Part shown: piece by piece, positions 12,170-24,929 of the stretch
How positions within the stretch are numbered: the stretch's first letter is position 1
How the letters are laid out: each line of letters starts with the position of its first letter
From: Ziziphus jujuba
Taxonomy: Eukaryota; Streptophyta; Magnoliopsida; Rosales; Rhamnaceae
Direction: 5' to 3'
Length of the DNA stretch: 64,000 bases
Assembly: GCF_031755915.1 (NCBI RefSeq)
Contig: NC_083388.1
Span: 7,625,001 to 7,689,000, forward strand
Notes under the pieces: generated by a model
Database searches by the model: none
What the model was told of the DNA's origin: nothing
What the model saw: the letters and a program-made list of their open reading frames with translations, nothing else
Program-made: the position numbers and the translations under genes

Positions 12170-14039
12170 TTTTTTTTTTTTTTTTAAATAAATACAATAA
12201 AACAAAATACATCTTAAGTATATTTGGTTTATGTAATAAACATAGAAATAGAATTTCCATCTTATAGATTTTATTTTTTTTATATTTGATAAGTTTTTAA
12301 ATTTGATAATAGTTATTCTATAGAAATAGATATGTCTTAATTTAAAAGAATAGTAATTTTTTATTAAAATCTCAGAATTTTTATTTTATATTTTAATTTG
12401 GATAAACTTTAAAATATCTTTATCACATTTAAATTTAAATTGATTATCACATTCTAAAAATATATAAATAAATATAAAATTTAATTTTTAATTAATTTTT
12501 ACCAAATTTAAATTTTTTAGAAAAATAAAATATTTATAAAATCTAAACCTTAATTTTAAATCAATATTTTTACCAAATATATCAATAGGAATTATCAATC
12601 CTTTTTCTATTTTTTATTTTCTATTTCTATAAATAACTATTCCTATTTTTAAAAAAATATGTATTTTGTATACTAAAGGTAGCCTAAATTTCTTTTTCTT
12701 TTTCTTTTGAGTGACAAACAAGGATAATTTTATATTTATTAAATTTATAATTATAAAATGTTATTAATTTATTTAATAATAAATAATTATATCGGATATT
12801 ATATTATTTAATTTTAGTATTTAATTTAGAATTTTATTGAAATTTTTTATCTATCTAATATTATTGGACAAATAATTATATACTTTTAATTAGAAGACAT
12901 TATTAGTTTATCTAATAATAAATAATTATATCAAATATTATATCATTTTATTTAAAATTTTAATAAAATTTTTGATCTATCTGGCATTGATGGACAAATA
13001 AATATATACATTTTTTTTTTTATGATTCAGTGGCCTCTTCTTTAATTAATGAAATTGGATAATATTAAAAACTATGGTGACCAGTTGATCCTTTATTCAA
13101 GCGTTACAACTTGGATTCCCCATGAGTTATGAGTTGGGAAAAGCTTACTTCTTTAAAATGCTTGTTATATTAGAAAAAAAATTTCAGCATCACGAGGGCT
13201 TACAATAGCCACCCAAAAAGTCGCTCATCTGTTTAGAAAGCCCTTTTTTTTTTTTTTTAATCTAATTATATGTAATTTGTTTATTTTTAATAATTATTAG
13301 TATTAAAAAATGGTAGTTAAAATTTGTTAGGTATTTTAATTAATTATAAATTTTAAATATATTTCAATTAATTATAAATTTAAAAACATAAACATTAAAT
13401 TGATATAACTTCAAATTATTTTAGTTGTTTATTTTTATTTATTTTTTTATTTCCTTCAGGTTTACAATTATTTGATGTGTTTAACAAATTATAATTATCA
13501 CTAATTATCACTAACATTTGAAATAAATAAATTACACGAACCGATTTGTGCCTTTTATATGAATTTTTTTTTTTTTTAGTTTTGTATTTATAAATAGTAT
13601 TGATTCTGTAATCATATCAAAATAATCATTATGGTTTTAATTATTTAAATGAACAAATGCCTCATATTTAAAAAAAATAACTTATTTGAAATAATTGTTG
13701 CAATTACATTAGAAATATTTGTTTTATTTTAATTAAAGATATAACAAAAACTATAAATTTTATAATTAATTCGGATATGTTGTATCACAATTAAAATACA
13801 TGTATACATGTGAAATAATAAATTAGCAATAACACGAAAAAGTGAGAGAAGACTTTTGTATTGAATTTATTTTTTCATTTATTTATGTTGAATCCACATT
13901 GAATTTAATTGAATGACAATATGGTAACAAGTCCTAAAAAAAGCAAGTAAAATTTTGTGTAAATTGTGTTTTGGTTTTGGAGAAAGTTGACAAACAAGTG
14001 TTACATGGGAAAGTGGAAGGTCAGACCCAACCTGATGTT
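12170..14039. other. AT-rich spacer between MAC5 and its duplicate
   Basis: Mostly low-complexity AT sequence with many poly-T and TAATTATA-like stretches. No gene, RNA or terminal repeat recognised. The homology between the two MAC5 copies fades out near 12,165 on this side. Confidence 0.55.
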
Positions 14040-14042
14040 ATT

Positions 14043-15422
14043 TTAGATCCTGGAGGAGCAGATCCTGATGGTGCAGACACTGAGGCTGTGATGGTGGCAT
14101 TGCAGAGTGATAAGGAGGGTACTAGTGGTGAGGTGGTAGCGGAGCCATATATTGAGGATAACATTGCCTTCGGTCTTGCCCCTGTAGTGGAAGGATAGCT
14201 TGAAATGCATAATGCTGTTGTAGCAGATTCTCCGTCCCACTGAGACCCCCCTCTTGCAAATTAACAGAGGCACCCATTCTTTGAGGGTCCATTGATGGAT
14301 AATAGGCACTCTCCTGCTGAGATAGAGGAGGGATGTTGTAGTATTGAATCGATGTGCCTTGGTAATGAGTTCCACCCGGTTGCAATTGGCTTTGCTGCTG
14401 AGATATGACACCCCGAGACAACAACCCGCTATGAGCTACTTCCTGCTGTTGGTGCCTGTGGTCTACCCCACGAAAGCTTCAACCTCAAACCCTTTATTAC
14501 CAGTTTATTTGACAGCTCTTCAGCAGCTTTTTCTGCCCGTTCTCTGGTTGTGTAGGTTACAAAAGCACAGGCTCGTTGTAACACCATCTTAACAGACTAG
14601 ATCTCTCCGTAAGCATAAAAGTGATCCCTTAAATCTTGGTCAGTGATGCTGGCATTAACCCCACCCACATAGAGGGTTTTTATGCTCTTATCATCAGGAG
14701 GTTCCAAAGAAGACATATCTCCAGCCTTGTTAAGTAACTTAAGCGCCACTGGATCATTGACTCTGCATATATTTAAGGGGGAATTAAGTACATCTTGCAA
14801 TGTTTCTAAAATTCATGAATTATGTATGCTGCATGGAAAAAGATGTGAAAGGGCATAATTACATGGATGCATGTCTATTGACAAGAGGCACTGGGGTTAT
14901 GAATGATTAATTTTGAAATTGGTACACATTAACATATAGAAAACATGTTTCATATTCAATCACAATTTTCTTCTAAAAGTGCACAGCTAAAACAGAGCAA
15001 TGGTTAAATATTTGAAAGATTGTTCAAATTCATAAAATATGATTGACAGTAAATTGGTTATGTCAGCAGGCAAATGTCCACTCAGTGCGGCCTCTTCAAT
15101 GAAAAGGACGAAAAAGATTCAAGCTTTGCAACGATACTAACGACCTAAACTCTTTTTCCTTTTCTTTCTTTTCGTTTGGGGCAAGGGATGGAGTTAAATG
15201 ACTACCAGCCAAACTCAAGTTAGACCAGGCTCGTTCATTCCGACACTCACGGAGGATAACATAAGCTGTTTGCCTTCGGAATGACAGCCTCACAAAAGAC
15301 AAAGTTTAACTTCGCAGACCAGTGATAAAATGTCAAATTTACACATTTGGAATATTAACCATCAAGCATGAATGAAAATACATGTACCTCTGCTGCCTAA
15401 TGGATAAAAATAAAAACATGCT

Positions 15423-15458
<36 letters not shown>

Positions 15459-15935
15459 TTTTTTTTCAGATAAGAAACATATATACAGTTAAAGATGCTT
15501 CATGCAGACAGTCAGACCCATGAAAATTAGTAACAAAATCATATAGGGCATGTCATATATTTATGCAAACATAAATACAGAGATTATATAAAGAGACAGA
15601 GAGAAAGTGGGGGAGGGAGAAATCAGAAGAGGAAGTAAAAGTTAATTATCAACTCAAAAAGTGAAAATTGTCAACCAGTGGACATACCCGTAGTAACGAT
15701 CTTCAATATTTTGCTTTGACAACTCCCCAGTTATGGGCATCTCGTGCCTGTAAGGACACTCATCACCTCTTGTGCATGCACCACGGATGTAGAAACCGCA
15801 AATATGTGCACGGTTCCTTTTATAATATGGTTCTGTTCTTTGAAGCTTCAGAATAGTATCATTTGCGCGAACCTTCCCATAAGATGATTCATAATCTATA
15901 CCGGCTCCAGCCTGCACTGAGCATCTTATCAGTTA
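14043..15935 (-). pseudogene. Duplicate MAC5 pseudogene, 3' half (exons 3 and 4)
   Basis: Exon 3 (15911-15688) is open and the same length (224 bp) as in the intact copy, with the CCCH finger preserved. Exon 4 (about 14762-14043) is dead. An in-frame TAG follows GEI in the RRM, the segment between RRM and tail has a deletion, and the Pro/Gln tail is frameshifted and shortened. The intron between them also resembles the functional copy, so this is a genomic duplication, not a retrocopy. Intron 2 begins normally (15912-15935) and then runs into viral DNA. The 5' half lies 30 kb away at 46513-47179. Confidence 0.9.
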
Positions 15936-15939
15936 GAGA

Positions 15940-16574
15940 GAAAGCGAGAGAGAGAGAGGGGTAGAAAGCCTATCTTTGATGAGAAGAATCTCACCCTGAA
16001 GATTAAGGATAGTTCTTTCGGAAATTCTATTGGAAATAGAAATTGGGCTAACTTCTGGAAAATTAAGCTTGGTATTAAATTGTTTTTCTACACAAGGAAT
16101 ACAAGCTTCTAACCTGCATCTGAAGCATTGTATCCGGATCTGTTTACCTGGATAAAAATGACAAATAAAACATTCAACTGAGAGTGTGCCACGCTTTTGC
16201 CATTGATATTGACATTCCAAGCCTGCAACAAGAGATTCAAAATTATCAATTTTTATATTTCTTTCCATAAAATTAATATTTTTCTGAAAAATATCAAGAA
16301 GTTCTTCCTCTTGTTCTGGTAAATATTCATCTGGAATATCTTCTAGATATTCTTCTACTATGCTGTAAATTGACCACACACTTTCTTCTGAAAGCATATC
16401 ATCATCTGTCTTAAGGAGATTAAGATTAAAGCATTCTATTGCTTTAGCTTCTTTTGTCCTGGCATTAGTCTTTGTAGGACAATCTCGAACTAGATGGGCT
16501 ATACTATTGCAAACAAAGCATTCAAGTTTATTTTTATAAACTCGGTCTGGATCATGTCTTCGAACATGTCTGTT
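15940..16574 (-). pseudogene. Endogenous caulimovirid: coat-protein C-terminus with two Cys motifs
   Basis: Minus-strand remnant of the coat-protein end of a caulimovirid polyprotein. First comes a CCHC zinc knuckle (CX2CX4HX4C) near 16,530-16,485. An acidic Glu/Asp-rich stretch follows, then a second cluster CX2CX11CX2CX4CX2C near 16,170-16,090. The second pattern is known as a badnavirus hallmark. The left edge abuts MAC5 intron sequence at about 15,940-15,965. The right edge is cut by MULE1. The coat-protein frame resumes at 24,535-24,673 and 35,797 and beyond. The frame reads on into the MULE1 terminus only by chance. Confidence 0.85.
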
Positions 16575-16582
16575 TTTATCTA
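16575..16582. repeat. MULE1 target-site duplication, left copy
   Basis: TTTATCTA immediately before the MULE1 terminal GGGTTTTTTTG; the same 8 bp occur at 24527-24534. MULEs usually make 9-bp duplications. One flanking base differs here, so the match is 8 of 9. Confidence 0.65.
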
Positions 16583-16843
16583 GGGTTTTTTTGAAAAGTA
16601 GCCACCCCGTAATATGATTTTTGAAGATTAGCAATTTTTTTTTTTAAAAGAAAAACTAGCCACCTTAGAACAAAAATACCTTTGATAAAATTAAAAATTA
16701 CGCAATAGTTTTTTTTTTTTACCTTTTCCTTCTTCCTCTACACAGCCGTTCATGTAAGGGTTTATCTAACAGGCCACTCTTTATATCTCATCTCCTCTCA
16801 CTCTCATTTTTTTGTATTTTCTCATATCTGAAACTAAACTCAG

Positions 16844-17356
16844 GTAAAATTTTTATCTTTTTTCTTATTAGATGAAACTAAAAAAATATGTGTTTTTTTT
16901 CTTTTTTCTCTTTCTCTTTTTTCTTGTATTTTTTGTTAATTTTGTAATTTTTAAACTTTTTATTTAATATGGGTATGCAAGAAATTAATTTATAAGCTGT
17001 TATATTGTTATATGTGAGTTTAAAGATACTTAGGTGGCATATAATTTGACAAAGGGGGAAAATTTGTGTAAAACAGAAAAAAATTACGAAAAACAGTAAA
17101 AATGGAGGAAATTTGGCAAAAAAGATGAACTTCTGCCATTTTCCTCCAGTTTGTTAGTTTTCGCAAGTTTTCCGCTAATTTTTTGCCAATTTTCCACCAG
17201 TTTTCCGTCAGATTTCCACCAGTAGGAAAAAACTATATTTGGCAGAAAATAAAAACAGAATCAACTTTTTTAATACAGTTAATATGTTTGTTTAGTACTA
17301 TTCCAATTTTTATATATTTATTGATTTAGTTTAACGTTATTCATTTAATTTTGTAG
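16844..17356 (+). other. mudrA leader intron (MULE1)
   Basis: A donor CAG/GTAAAA at 16843/16844 and an acceptor TTGTAG at 17356 sit just before the start-codon position. The same two splice sites are present in MULE2. The intron carries an 11-bp repeat array. Confidence 0.55.
17125..17225. repeat. 11-bp TTTTCCxCCAG direct-repeat array, MULE1 mudrA leader
   Basis: Head-to-tail variants such as TTTTCCTCCAG, TTTTCCGCTAA, TTTTCCACCAG, TTTTCCGTCAG and ATTTCCACCAG at about 11-bp spacing. The counterpart in MULE2 is at 35095-35275. Confidence 0.8.
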
Positions 17357-17360
17357 TAAA

Positions 17361-19909
17361 ACGAAAGATGATGATATTGTAATTGCGGTTTTATACAATG
17401 GAACATTGGTATAAAATGATGGTGGTAATTGGAAATATTGAAATGGTAAAAATATAATGGTTTCCGTTGGCAAGAGATGCACAAAATCAAAGTTAGAGGA
17501 TGAGATTTTCAATTCTATTAAGATAGCTCGAAATGAATATTTGCTAAAGTTAAAATGGATATATAGATGATGTGTAGAAAAGTTAGATCCTGCAGAAATA
17601 CGTTGTGATAGGGATGTGAAATGCTTTCTTCAAGAAGTGAGGAATGGAGGGATGACAATGATGCGGCCTCCAATGTATGTTGAGGTGATTTCAAAAGTTG
17701 AACATGTATGTAGAAATGTTCATCAAACAACCTTTGCTTCGGATAGTGGGAGTAATCTTCATTCTTTTTCTTGTCCTCCAATTGGCGTTTGTCTACCACA
17801 AGTTTTCGGTACTGAACCTATTCAGGTTACATCTCAGGAAATTATGGTTCAAGAAACTCAGTTTAGAGATCAAGTTGATGTTCGTGGGGCCTGGACATCA
17901 TTTAACATCCACGAAGGAGTTGATGTTGGAGGTGACTATGCTGAACGGTTGCCTAACGATGAGGAGTATGAGCAGTTGCATAATATTGATCATGATGAGA
18001 ATTACAATGCAGCAAGGGATGATGTAGATTTTGATCATGAGTTGCCGGACAATGATAATGATATGCATCCTGAAATGAACAATGAAGGAGTTGATGATGT
18101 TAGGGTTCATCGTGCTACAAGTGACCACATATCATTGAGCAACAGAAGTGGTTCTATGGCCATATTTTCGTCAAAGTTCACTGGCTGTGAGAGCATAGTA
18201 ATTGGACAATTATTTCGCAACAAACGTGACTTACAGAATAAACTGAGTATCTATTGCATGCGAGAAAATAAGGAGTTTAAGGTGACACGGTCAACTACAC
18301 AACGGTATGAGGTTGTATGCTTGGAAAATACTTGTAAATGGCCACTACGAGCAACCACATTTAAAAATGGAGAAATATTTGTTGTGAGAATTTTTGATAA
18401 TATACACAGTTGCTCTTTATATATTGTGCATCGAGAACATAAGCAGGCCAATAGCAGGGTTATCGGGCAATGTATCAAATCTAAATATGAAGGTATTGCA
18501 TGTGTTTACAAACCCAAATAAATTCAACATGATTTTTTGCTAAAATATGGGGTGAATATAAGCTACAACAAAGCATGGAGAAGTAAAGAGTATGCACTTA
18601 ACAGTGTTAGAGGATCTCCAGAGGAGAATTTTGCTAAGTTGCCTGCCTACCGTTATGAGTTAGTGTCGAAGAACCCTGGGACTGTTACACGTATCAAAAC
18701 AGACGATAATAACAATTTTGTATATTTCTTTATGGCTATTGGAGCAAGCATTAGGGGATTTAAATCCCACATAAGACCCGTATTGGCTGTTGATGCAACT
18801 ACATTGAAAGGAAAATACAAAAGGTACATATATATTGCACCGGGCGTGGATGGCAATAAGCAAATATATCCTTTGGCTTTCGGCATTGGAGATGGAGAGA
18901 ACGAGCAAGCATATACATGGTTTTTCCAAAACCTTAAGGATGCCATCGGAGATTTTCTAGATTTGGTGTTTGTGAGTGATAAACACCCCTCTATTGAAAG
19001 GGCATTATGCAAAGTTTTTCCTAATGCATACCATGTGTTGTACACGTACCATATAAGCAGAAATATTAAAGCAAATGGACATGCGAAAGATGAAACAATA
19101 ATACAATGTTTCATGCTCGCAGCTAGTGCATATTTGGTTGAAGATTTTGAGTTTTATATGGGGCAAATTGAGGCAAAAAATTGTAGGGCTGCCCAGTACA
19201 TTCGATCATGTGACCCTACAAGGTGGGCACGTTCTCTTTGTCCATGTAGAAGGTACACTATCATGACCACCAATATTGCAGAAAGCTTGAATGATATTTT
19301 GCTAGATGCTAGAGAGATGCCAATAGTAGCATTAATTGAGCACATACGGGATTTACTGCAAAGGTGATTTTATGAACGACGTACTGCAGGTGCAAAATTG
19401 ACGAAGCCTGTGACTAACCATATGGAAGAGCAACTCAAACTACGAAATTTGGAGTCCATCGGACTACGTGTGAAAGCTATTAATATGCATGAATTTCTTG
19501 TGGAAGGTGGGAGTTTGAGGGGTACAGTCAATCTCCAATCAAAAACATGCTCATGCAAAGTCTTCAATCTTGATCAATATCCTTGGATCATTGTATTGCC
19601 GCTTGCAGAGACCGCAAAATTTCTCCTTATGGCATGTGTTCTCATTACTACACCGCGGATGCATATCGTGCAGCTTATGCTGAGTCCATTTACCTTGTGT
19701 TAGATGAAAAACAATGGCATATCCTGGATGAAGTGGCAAGTTGTATTTTTCTTCCACCAAGATGGATACGTAGGAGAGCTGGTAGGCCGAGGATGCAACG
19801 CATGCCATCTGAAGGTGAAGATGTTATTGGACGTAGATGTAGCTGATGCGGTGGTTTTGGACATTATAGGCAGAGATGTACGAATCCATTGTCTTATGCT
19901 TTGAATTAG
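17361..19909 (+). pseudogene. mudrA: mudrA-type transposase, MULE1 (broken)
   Basis: MuDR-family transposase. In order: an acidic N-terminal region, a MuDR DNA-binding-type region (about 18,190-18,460, with LFRNKRDLQNKL), the catalytic core (about 18,780-19,160, with VDATTLKG and VSDKH as probable catalytic aspartates), a SWIM-type zinc finger (about 19,540-19,600) and a C-terminal CCHC knuckle. Lesions compared with MULE2: the start ATG is ACG at 17361; stops occur near 17,409 and 17,568; another TAA is at 18519; TGA replaces TGG at about 19,365; there is a frameshift in the SWIM region near 19,585; and a TGA lies inside the CCHC knuckle near 19,844. Cannot encode a full transposase. Confidence 0.9.
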
Positions 19910-20753
19910 AAAGTTTTAATTTAGTGTTATGGTTTAATATGTTTTGATAATTATTTCATATCTTGAATATTATATTTTCTACTCCACGGTGGAAGATTTA
20001 TTAGCAATCTTTTTTTTTTTTAATTTAATCCCAAATAAAAAGATGCTTTCTGGAGTTGATTTTAAATCTTTAGTTTATATATCATTTTATGAAACATCCA
20101 AATGATTTTGAAAAGAAAAACAAATATATATCATTTTTTCATTTCTTTATAATGGTTATTGATTTTAAATGTCAATACATTTATTTTTAATTCCATCTTC
20201 ATCTTATATAATATTTGTCTCCACTCTCAATTTTTTTACCCCACTATTAACTTAATAATCTATTAGAAATTGATTTTCCAAGTGGAGGAAATTAGTTTCT
20301 GATAGGATTAAAAATTATTCAACGATTTCCGCTTGGAGGAAATTTTTTCCAACAGGGAGGAAAACGATTTCCGCTTGGAGGAAAAATTTTCCACCTAGCG
20401 GAAATTTATCCAGAGGCTTCAATTGATCTCCATATAGGATTTCTGACTGGAGGAAAGTTTTTCCTCCAGGAGGAAAATTTTTCCGCCTAGAGGAAATATT
20501 TTCTGACAAGTGGAAATTTTTTTAGAATTTGCAATTGAGCTCGTAAGACGTTTGTGCATAACGGAATTCTAATAAATAAACATGGCACATTTTCTATAAG
20601 GTCAATTAGTTATCCTTACATCAATAACACATCGTTATCTTTGTTAAATGAACATTATAAGCCACCATTATCTTTACAATTAAAAGTCTAATATAATAGA
20701 GAATATGCATCTATAAACATGACAAGAGGAAAGAAAAATGCATCACCACCCAG
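19910..20753. other. Convergent interval between mudrA and Ulp1 in MULE1
   Basis: Non-coding 3' space shared by both MULE genes. It contains the palindromic array at 20275-20525; the rest is AT-rich. Confidence 0.6.
20275..20525. repeat. Phased palindrome array, MULE1 intergenic
   Basis: Variants of the 17-bp palindrome TTTCCGCTTGGAGGAAA. Half-sites start at 20326, 20346, 20368 and 20388, and again at 20440, 20460, 20480 and 20500, a spacing of 20-22 bp. A short unique stretch of about 35 bp separates the two blocks. The same two-block layout is seen in MULE2 at 31835-32025. Confidence 0.85.
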
Positions 20754-21334
20754 TCATATGCTTAGTTCTTTGTTGTAAGCCTCATATGCATACTTCTTCC
20801 TAAAGAACTCCATGTCATCTTGTGTGAATATCACTGGTAATCTAGCATGTAAAAACTCGATGGTCTTGAGTGTAAACATGCCACAGTCACCACTACCAAA
20901 AAACAATTATTATAACATATATTAGTATTATTAGAACCATATTCAATAGTTAATATTTATTTAACAAACATGTAAGTGTTAAGGGGCTTTACCCGTTACT
21001 TTGCTGAGGGGAATTTTGTGCCAATTCACATGTAAACACATTAATGGAGTCTACAAGATCCGTCCGTTTCTCATAAGGTGTCATCATTGTCTTGATACTG
21101 TGCGGTCATGAAAGCGTCGATTATCTCCGAGTTAGTGACCTTTCGCTTTTCGCCAAAATACATGTCACTAATATGCGAAGAGATGTTAACCCGCCTATTG
21201 GCTTCGTAACCAAACCGTAGACCTGCAATTATGGTGAAGTCTCTCCGTGTAAATCTAGCATCACGCCCTCCAAAATTGAATACCATAGAATCCTTGTCGT
21301 CGCAAACACACTGCCCATACAACATGCTGTTCAC
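20754..21334 (-). pseudogene. DUF1985-Ulp1 gene, MULE1, internally deleted
   Basis: Part of the DUF1985 region (21334-21090, with QCVCDDKDSMVFNFGGRDAR) is fused to the exon region just before the Ulp1 cysteine (about 21,090-20,990) and to the last exon (ends 20754; it keeps the DCG-type catalytic cysteine box). Compared with MULE2, about 2.4 kb is missing, including the catalytic His and Asp and the coiled-coil region. The first 70 or so codons are also missing: homology stops abruptly at 21335. This copy keeps the splice donor (near 20,990) that MULE2 has lost. Confidence 0.85.
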
Positions 21335-24300
21335 TATACAGCTCTGACAATTTTTATAAATACGTGCTAAGGAAATTTATAGATTCTAGCTTCTATGAAA
21401 GAATAAAAGGCATCAAATACTTAAATAATAATACAAAAGCAATCAGCTTGTCATAGACGTTTCCAACATGAGCAAAGAATGAACAGAAATAATAATAATA
21501 ATAATAAGAAGAAGAAGAAGAAGTAAACCAACTCCATACAAGCAAAATAAAAAATAAAAAGTAACCGACAGATTATTATTATCAGTGTGAGTTAAATAAA
21601 CACTGAGGTAGGAAAAGACCTAAATTCATTGAAACTAGAATAAAAAATCTAAATCTGTTAGAGCTAAAATGACTATATTTTAAATTTTCTATTAATATGA
21701 GAGGAAAAAAAAGAAAGAAAAATAATTCAAAGTCATAAATTTTCACATCTTCGGTTAATACTCTCTGATTTCATTAAGATGAGAACAAAGTAATAAGCTA
21801 AAAGAATTATATGTATCAATAACTATTCTTATATACTATTACAAAAAAGTACTTTACTCTGATACTTTAATTAAGGTTCGGTTTCACAAGCAATTGATTT
21901 TCAAATATTCTACGATCCTTTCATCAAATTTCCCCCAAAAAATAAAAATATTAATAAAAAGAAAAAAGCTTTTGTGGACCATGGTCCATAGATAATATAA
22001 CACGTGGCTTAGAGTGCATCAGAAAAAATAATTAGGTGAAAAAATTGCAAGTTTAAAAAAGAGATTGACAGGGTCTAATACAGCTCCACTCAATGAGTTT
22101 ACTCATTATTCTCTCGATGTGTCTTAGTATGAGACCTGGACAGAGGAGGCATTGTCATGATTAACTCATAATACTCTAATTTCATTTTGCTGAATTCATG
22201 TACTGCTATTTCATCTTAATGATATTGACGAATTTCATGTAAAAAAAATGAAAAAAGAAAAGACATCATGCCCACATGTGGATAGAACAAATTGCTTGTA
22301 CCAGAATGTAAGCAACTTAAAGGTCACATACATTAGATTTGATTAAAAGAATTATATCTAGATTAATAGTTTCATGAGTTGTCTAATTTGTTCCTTCCTT
22401 GATCATATTCCCAACAACCAAATGATTAGAGCTTCCAAAATATTTTCCATGTGTTAGCATATTTTATTTCAAAAAAAAGTTGTGACTCCTTATAAGTTTG
22501 TGTTTCCTAATGACTTTTTCCTCCTACTGGTTGATGTTTAAGTTTTAGTAGAAGATATTTTTAAGTCTAAAATTGGTTTCAAAACCCTACTGTTAAAGTT
22601 TCTGTCCTTTCAACATTTAGCATTTTGATCCAATAAAGTTTCTAAGTTCTAAGATAGTGCCAATCATGAGGACCCTACTGATCAACAGCCATAAATTAAA
22701 CCAAACCTTTGCAAAAACTAAGAAAAATACAAAATTTAGGATGTTGTATAATTTATTTAAATTATGGTCTCAAACTCAAAACAATAGTTTTTCTACATAT
22801 ATATATATATATGTGTACACACATGGACAAAAACAAGCTTTCATTCCAATGCCAAATTGTATATTGTTTGCTTTGTACTTTTATTTGTGAAAGATAAGGG
22901 AGTAAAAAGAAAAAAGGTTGGGTTATTAACAAAGAAATGTAAATTCAATCTAACCACCCAGTGCAGGATATATGACCATCTAGACCAAACCACCTCTTTT
23001 CCAGCAGAAAATTGACCAGGGAATAAGACAATCTCTTGCTAAAACCAGAAAATGACCCCAAGGTAGAAGGTGATCTTTTATTAGATTCACTCACTCAAAA
23101 ATATCATCATCAAGAATTAAATCCAAACTGCAAGTTATATTTCATTTCCTTAAGTGGTTTGATCAAATGCAGGGTACATGAAACAAAAGATGAGACAAAA
23201 TAATGGGATTATAATTTGGAAAACTAATGAATCACTGAAAGAAATTCTAGATGCAATAACAAGATTTTAGATGATGCATTTCGTTATCAAGTCAACAAGA
23301 CAATAGCTCAAAGTCCATAATACCACTAGCCAGAAACCATTAGATTCTTTAACAAGGAACCAAAAAAATAAATAAATAAATAACAATAAATTAAAATTTG
23401 TCATTGAGATGTGGACATTAGATAAATGGGGAAGTGCGTGAACAAATCAAACTTATTGAATATTGTATTATTTATCCACATCCTGATTCATAATAAGAAA
23501 AACACTATTCCAATTTTCAATCTTTTTTTTTTTTCTCCTTCTTGAATCACATTCCATTTTTCAATCTGCTTTCCGAAATTTACATATTTAAATTGTAAAC
23601 GTAACATTACCTATCTACACTGCAACATTCAATAACTTTTCAAACACTTGGCAACAAAAAAAAGAAAATAGAGGAACGGAGGAAAATAAATAAATAAATA
23701 AAACAGAGGAGTTCTGAAATGGAGAGAGTTCCTTTCAAAGTTACTGCTCCATTTCTAGTAACATTTTTTTTTTTTTTTATGGATGAATATGAAAATGGGA
23801 TTAAATTGTTTCCACATAACATTTAGATATTTCCAAAGAGACTAGCTCTTCATTGACTCAATATTGACAAAAGTTTAGAAATCAAGAAAAGAAAGTAAGC
23901 AAAAGAAAATCTAGAAAACAAAGAAAGCAAAGGTTTATAATTATTTTGGCAACCTCTTAAAAAATTGAAAAAACAAAAAATGTTACTCAGATGCATAATA
24001 CGTATTACACCCAACCATATTAACAATAACAAACACAATACCAAAAGCGAGACCTATCGACTCAAGGTTTAAGTTATGCCAATTGCCTACCTCTCTATCT
24101 TTTCCTTGGAAGATTCATCTTGGTTGGACGACGGTGGTGCGACGAAGACGACAACGATGCGACAAAGACGACAGTGGCGAACGAGAGGTCGGACCAGAGC
24201 GATCAACGACAACGATGGTGTATCTTTCCTCTACCTCTGGGTGGTGACAGTGATCGAGCTTTTGAAAAGGGAAAGTAGAAAGAAACCCTAACTGTCAAAA

Positions 24301-24414
24301 GGGAAAGTTGAAAGAAGCCCTATGTCACAAGGGAAAGTAATAAGAAAATGAAAAGCAACCAAAAAAAAAATTAAATGAATAAAAAAACACATGCGTTTTG
24401 ATAGAGAAAAGAAA
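21335..24414. other. Unassigned interior of MULE1
   Basis: Not visibly similar to the matching part of MULE2, so it may be captured or replaced DNA. It is AT-rich, with GAA/ATA microsatellites near 21,490-21,520 and a CGACGA-rich subterminal stretch at about 24,120-24,230. I see no recognisable coding exon. Confidence 0.45.
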
Positions 24415-24526
24415 AAAATATCTTCATTAAGGGTATTTTCATCCAGAAATGTAAAAAGTGGGTTAGTTTTAAAAAAAAAAAAGAAAAAAATTGCTATTTT
24501 TCAATAATGGATTAATGGGGTGGCTA

Positions 24527-24534
24527 TTTATCTA
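24527..24534. repeat. MULE1 target-site duplication, right copy
   Basis: TTTATCTA, matching 16575-16582. Confidence 0.6.
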
Positions 24535-24673
24535 AACGGGGCTTGCGAGCATTCGCACTTTGTCTGATCCCATAAGTCTTTCTTTGGGCTTTCCACTGAG
24601 GCCTTCTGGGCTGTTGACGTTGCTTTATGGGCTTTTTATCACACGTCTGTGGAGTGAATATCTGTTTGCAAAA
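24535..24673 (-). pseudogene. Caulimovirid coat-protein fragment between the two MULEs
   Basis: About 139 bp that is open on the minus strand and encodes a Lys/Arg/Gln/Pro-rich basic segment. It lies in the same frame order as the upstream coat-protein piece (35,806 and above) and the downstream CCHC piece (below 16,574). It is therefore the basic linker just before the zinc knuckle, left stranded between two transposon insertions. Confidence 0.85.
24665..24673. repeat. MULE2 target-site duplication, left copy
   Basis: TTTGCAAAA, an exact 9-bp match to 35797-35805, directly outside the terminal GGGTTTTTTCG. Confidence 0.92.
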
Positions 24674-24929
24674 GGGTTTTTTCGAAAAATAGCCACTTTA
24701 CAACTTCATTTTAGAAAAATAGCAAAAAAAAATTTTTTTTTTTAAAAATAACCACCTTTTAGTACATCAGGACCAAAATACCCTTTTGTACTTTTTTTTT
24801 GGTCTATTTTCTCTACCGAAATGCAACTTTGTTTTAGTTTGTTGTTTTTGGTTTTTTTTTTTTTCCTCCATTCCCTTTTCCTTTCAAAACAGAACTAGGG
24901 CATAAAAACAAAGCTTTCCCTTTCCCTTT

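Larger units (their letters stand above)
16583..24526 (+). mobile_element. MULE1: Mutator-like element with mudrA and a deleted Ulp1 gene
   Basis: A 7.9-kb DNA transposon inserted in viral coat-protein DNA. Its ends share an inverted repeat of about 110 bp (left 16583-16715, right about 24415-24526) with AGCCACC and TAGCAATTTTTTT blocks. The right end lacks the outer 15 bp or so of the terminal repeat. Gene order is mudrA (plus) convergent with DUF1985-Ulp1 (minus), the KI/Kaonashi MULE layout, in the opposite orientation to MULE2. Removing the element together with one target-site copy would leave the viral frame open at this point, which supports the boundaries. Not autonomous: the transposase has lost its start and has stops, and the Ulp1 gene has lost its middle. 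Confidence 0.88.

Noticed and set aside
20315..20509. Open frames of 64-97 codons within the palindromic arrays (also 28162-28518 and 31779-32036)
   Set aside because: Their repetitive peptides are products of the 20-21-bp repeat, appear on both strands, and have no gene context.
24535..24673. Treating the DNA between the MULEs as part of one 19-kb composite transposon
   Set aside because: MULE2 has its own perfect target duplication at 24665-24673, and the 139 bp are viral coding sequence in frame with both outer flanks.
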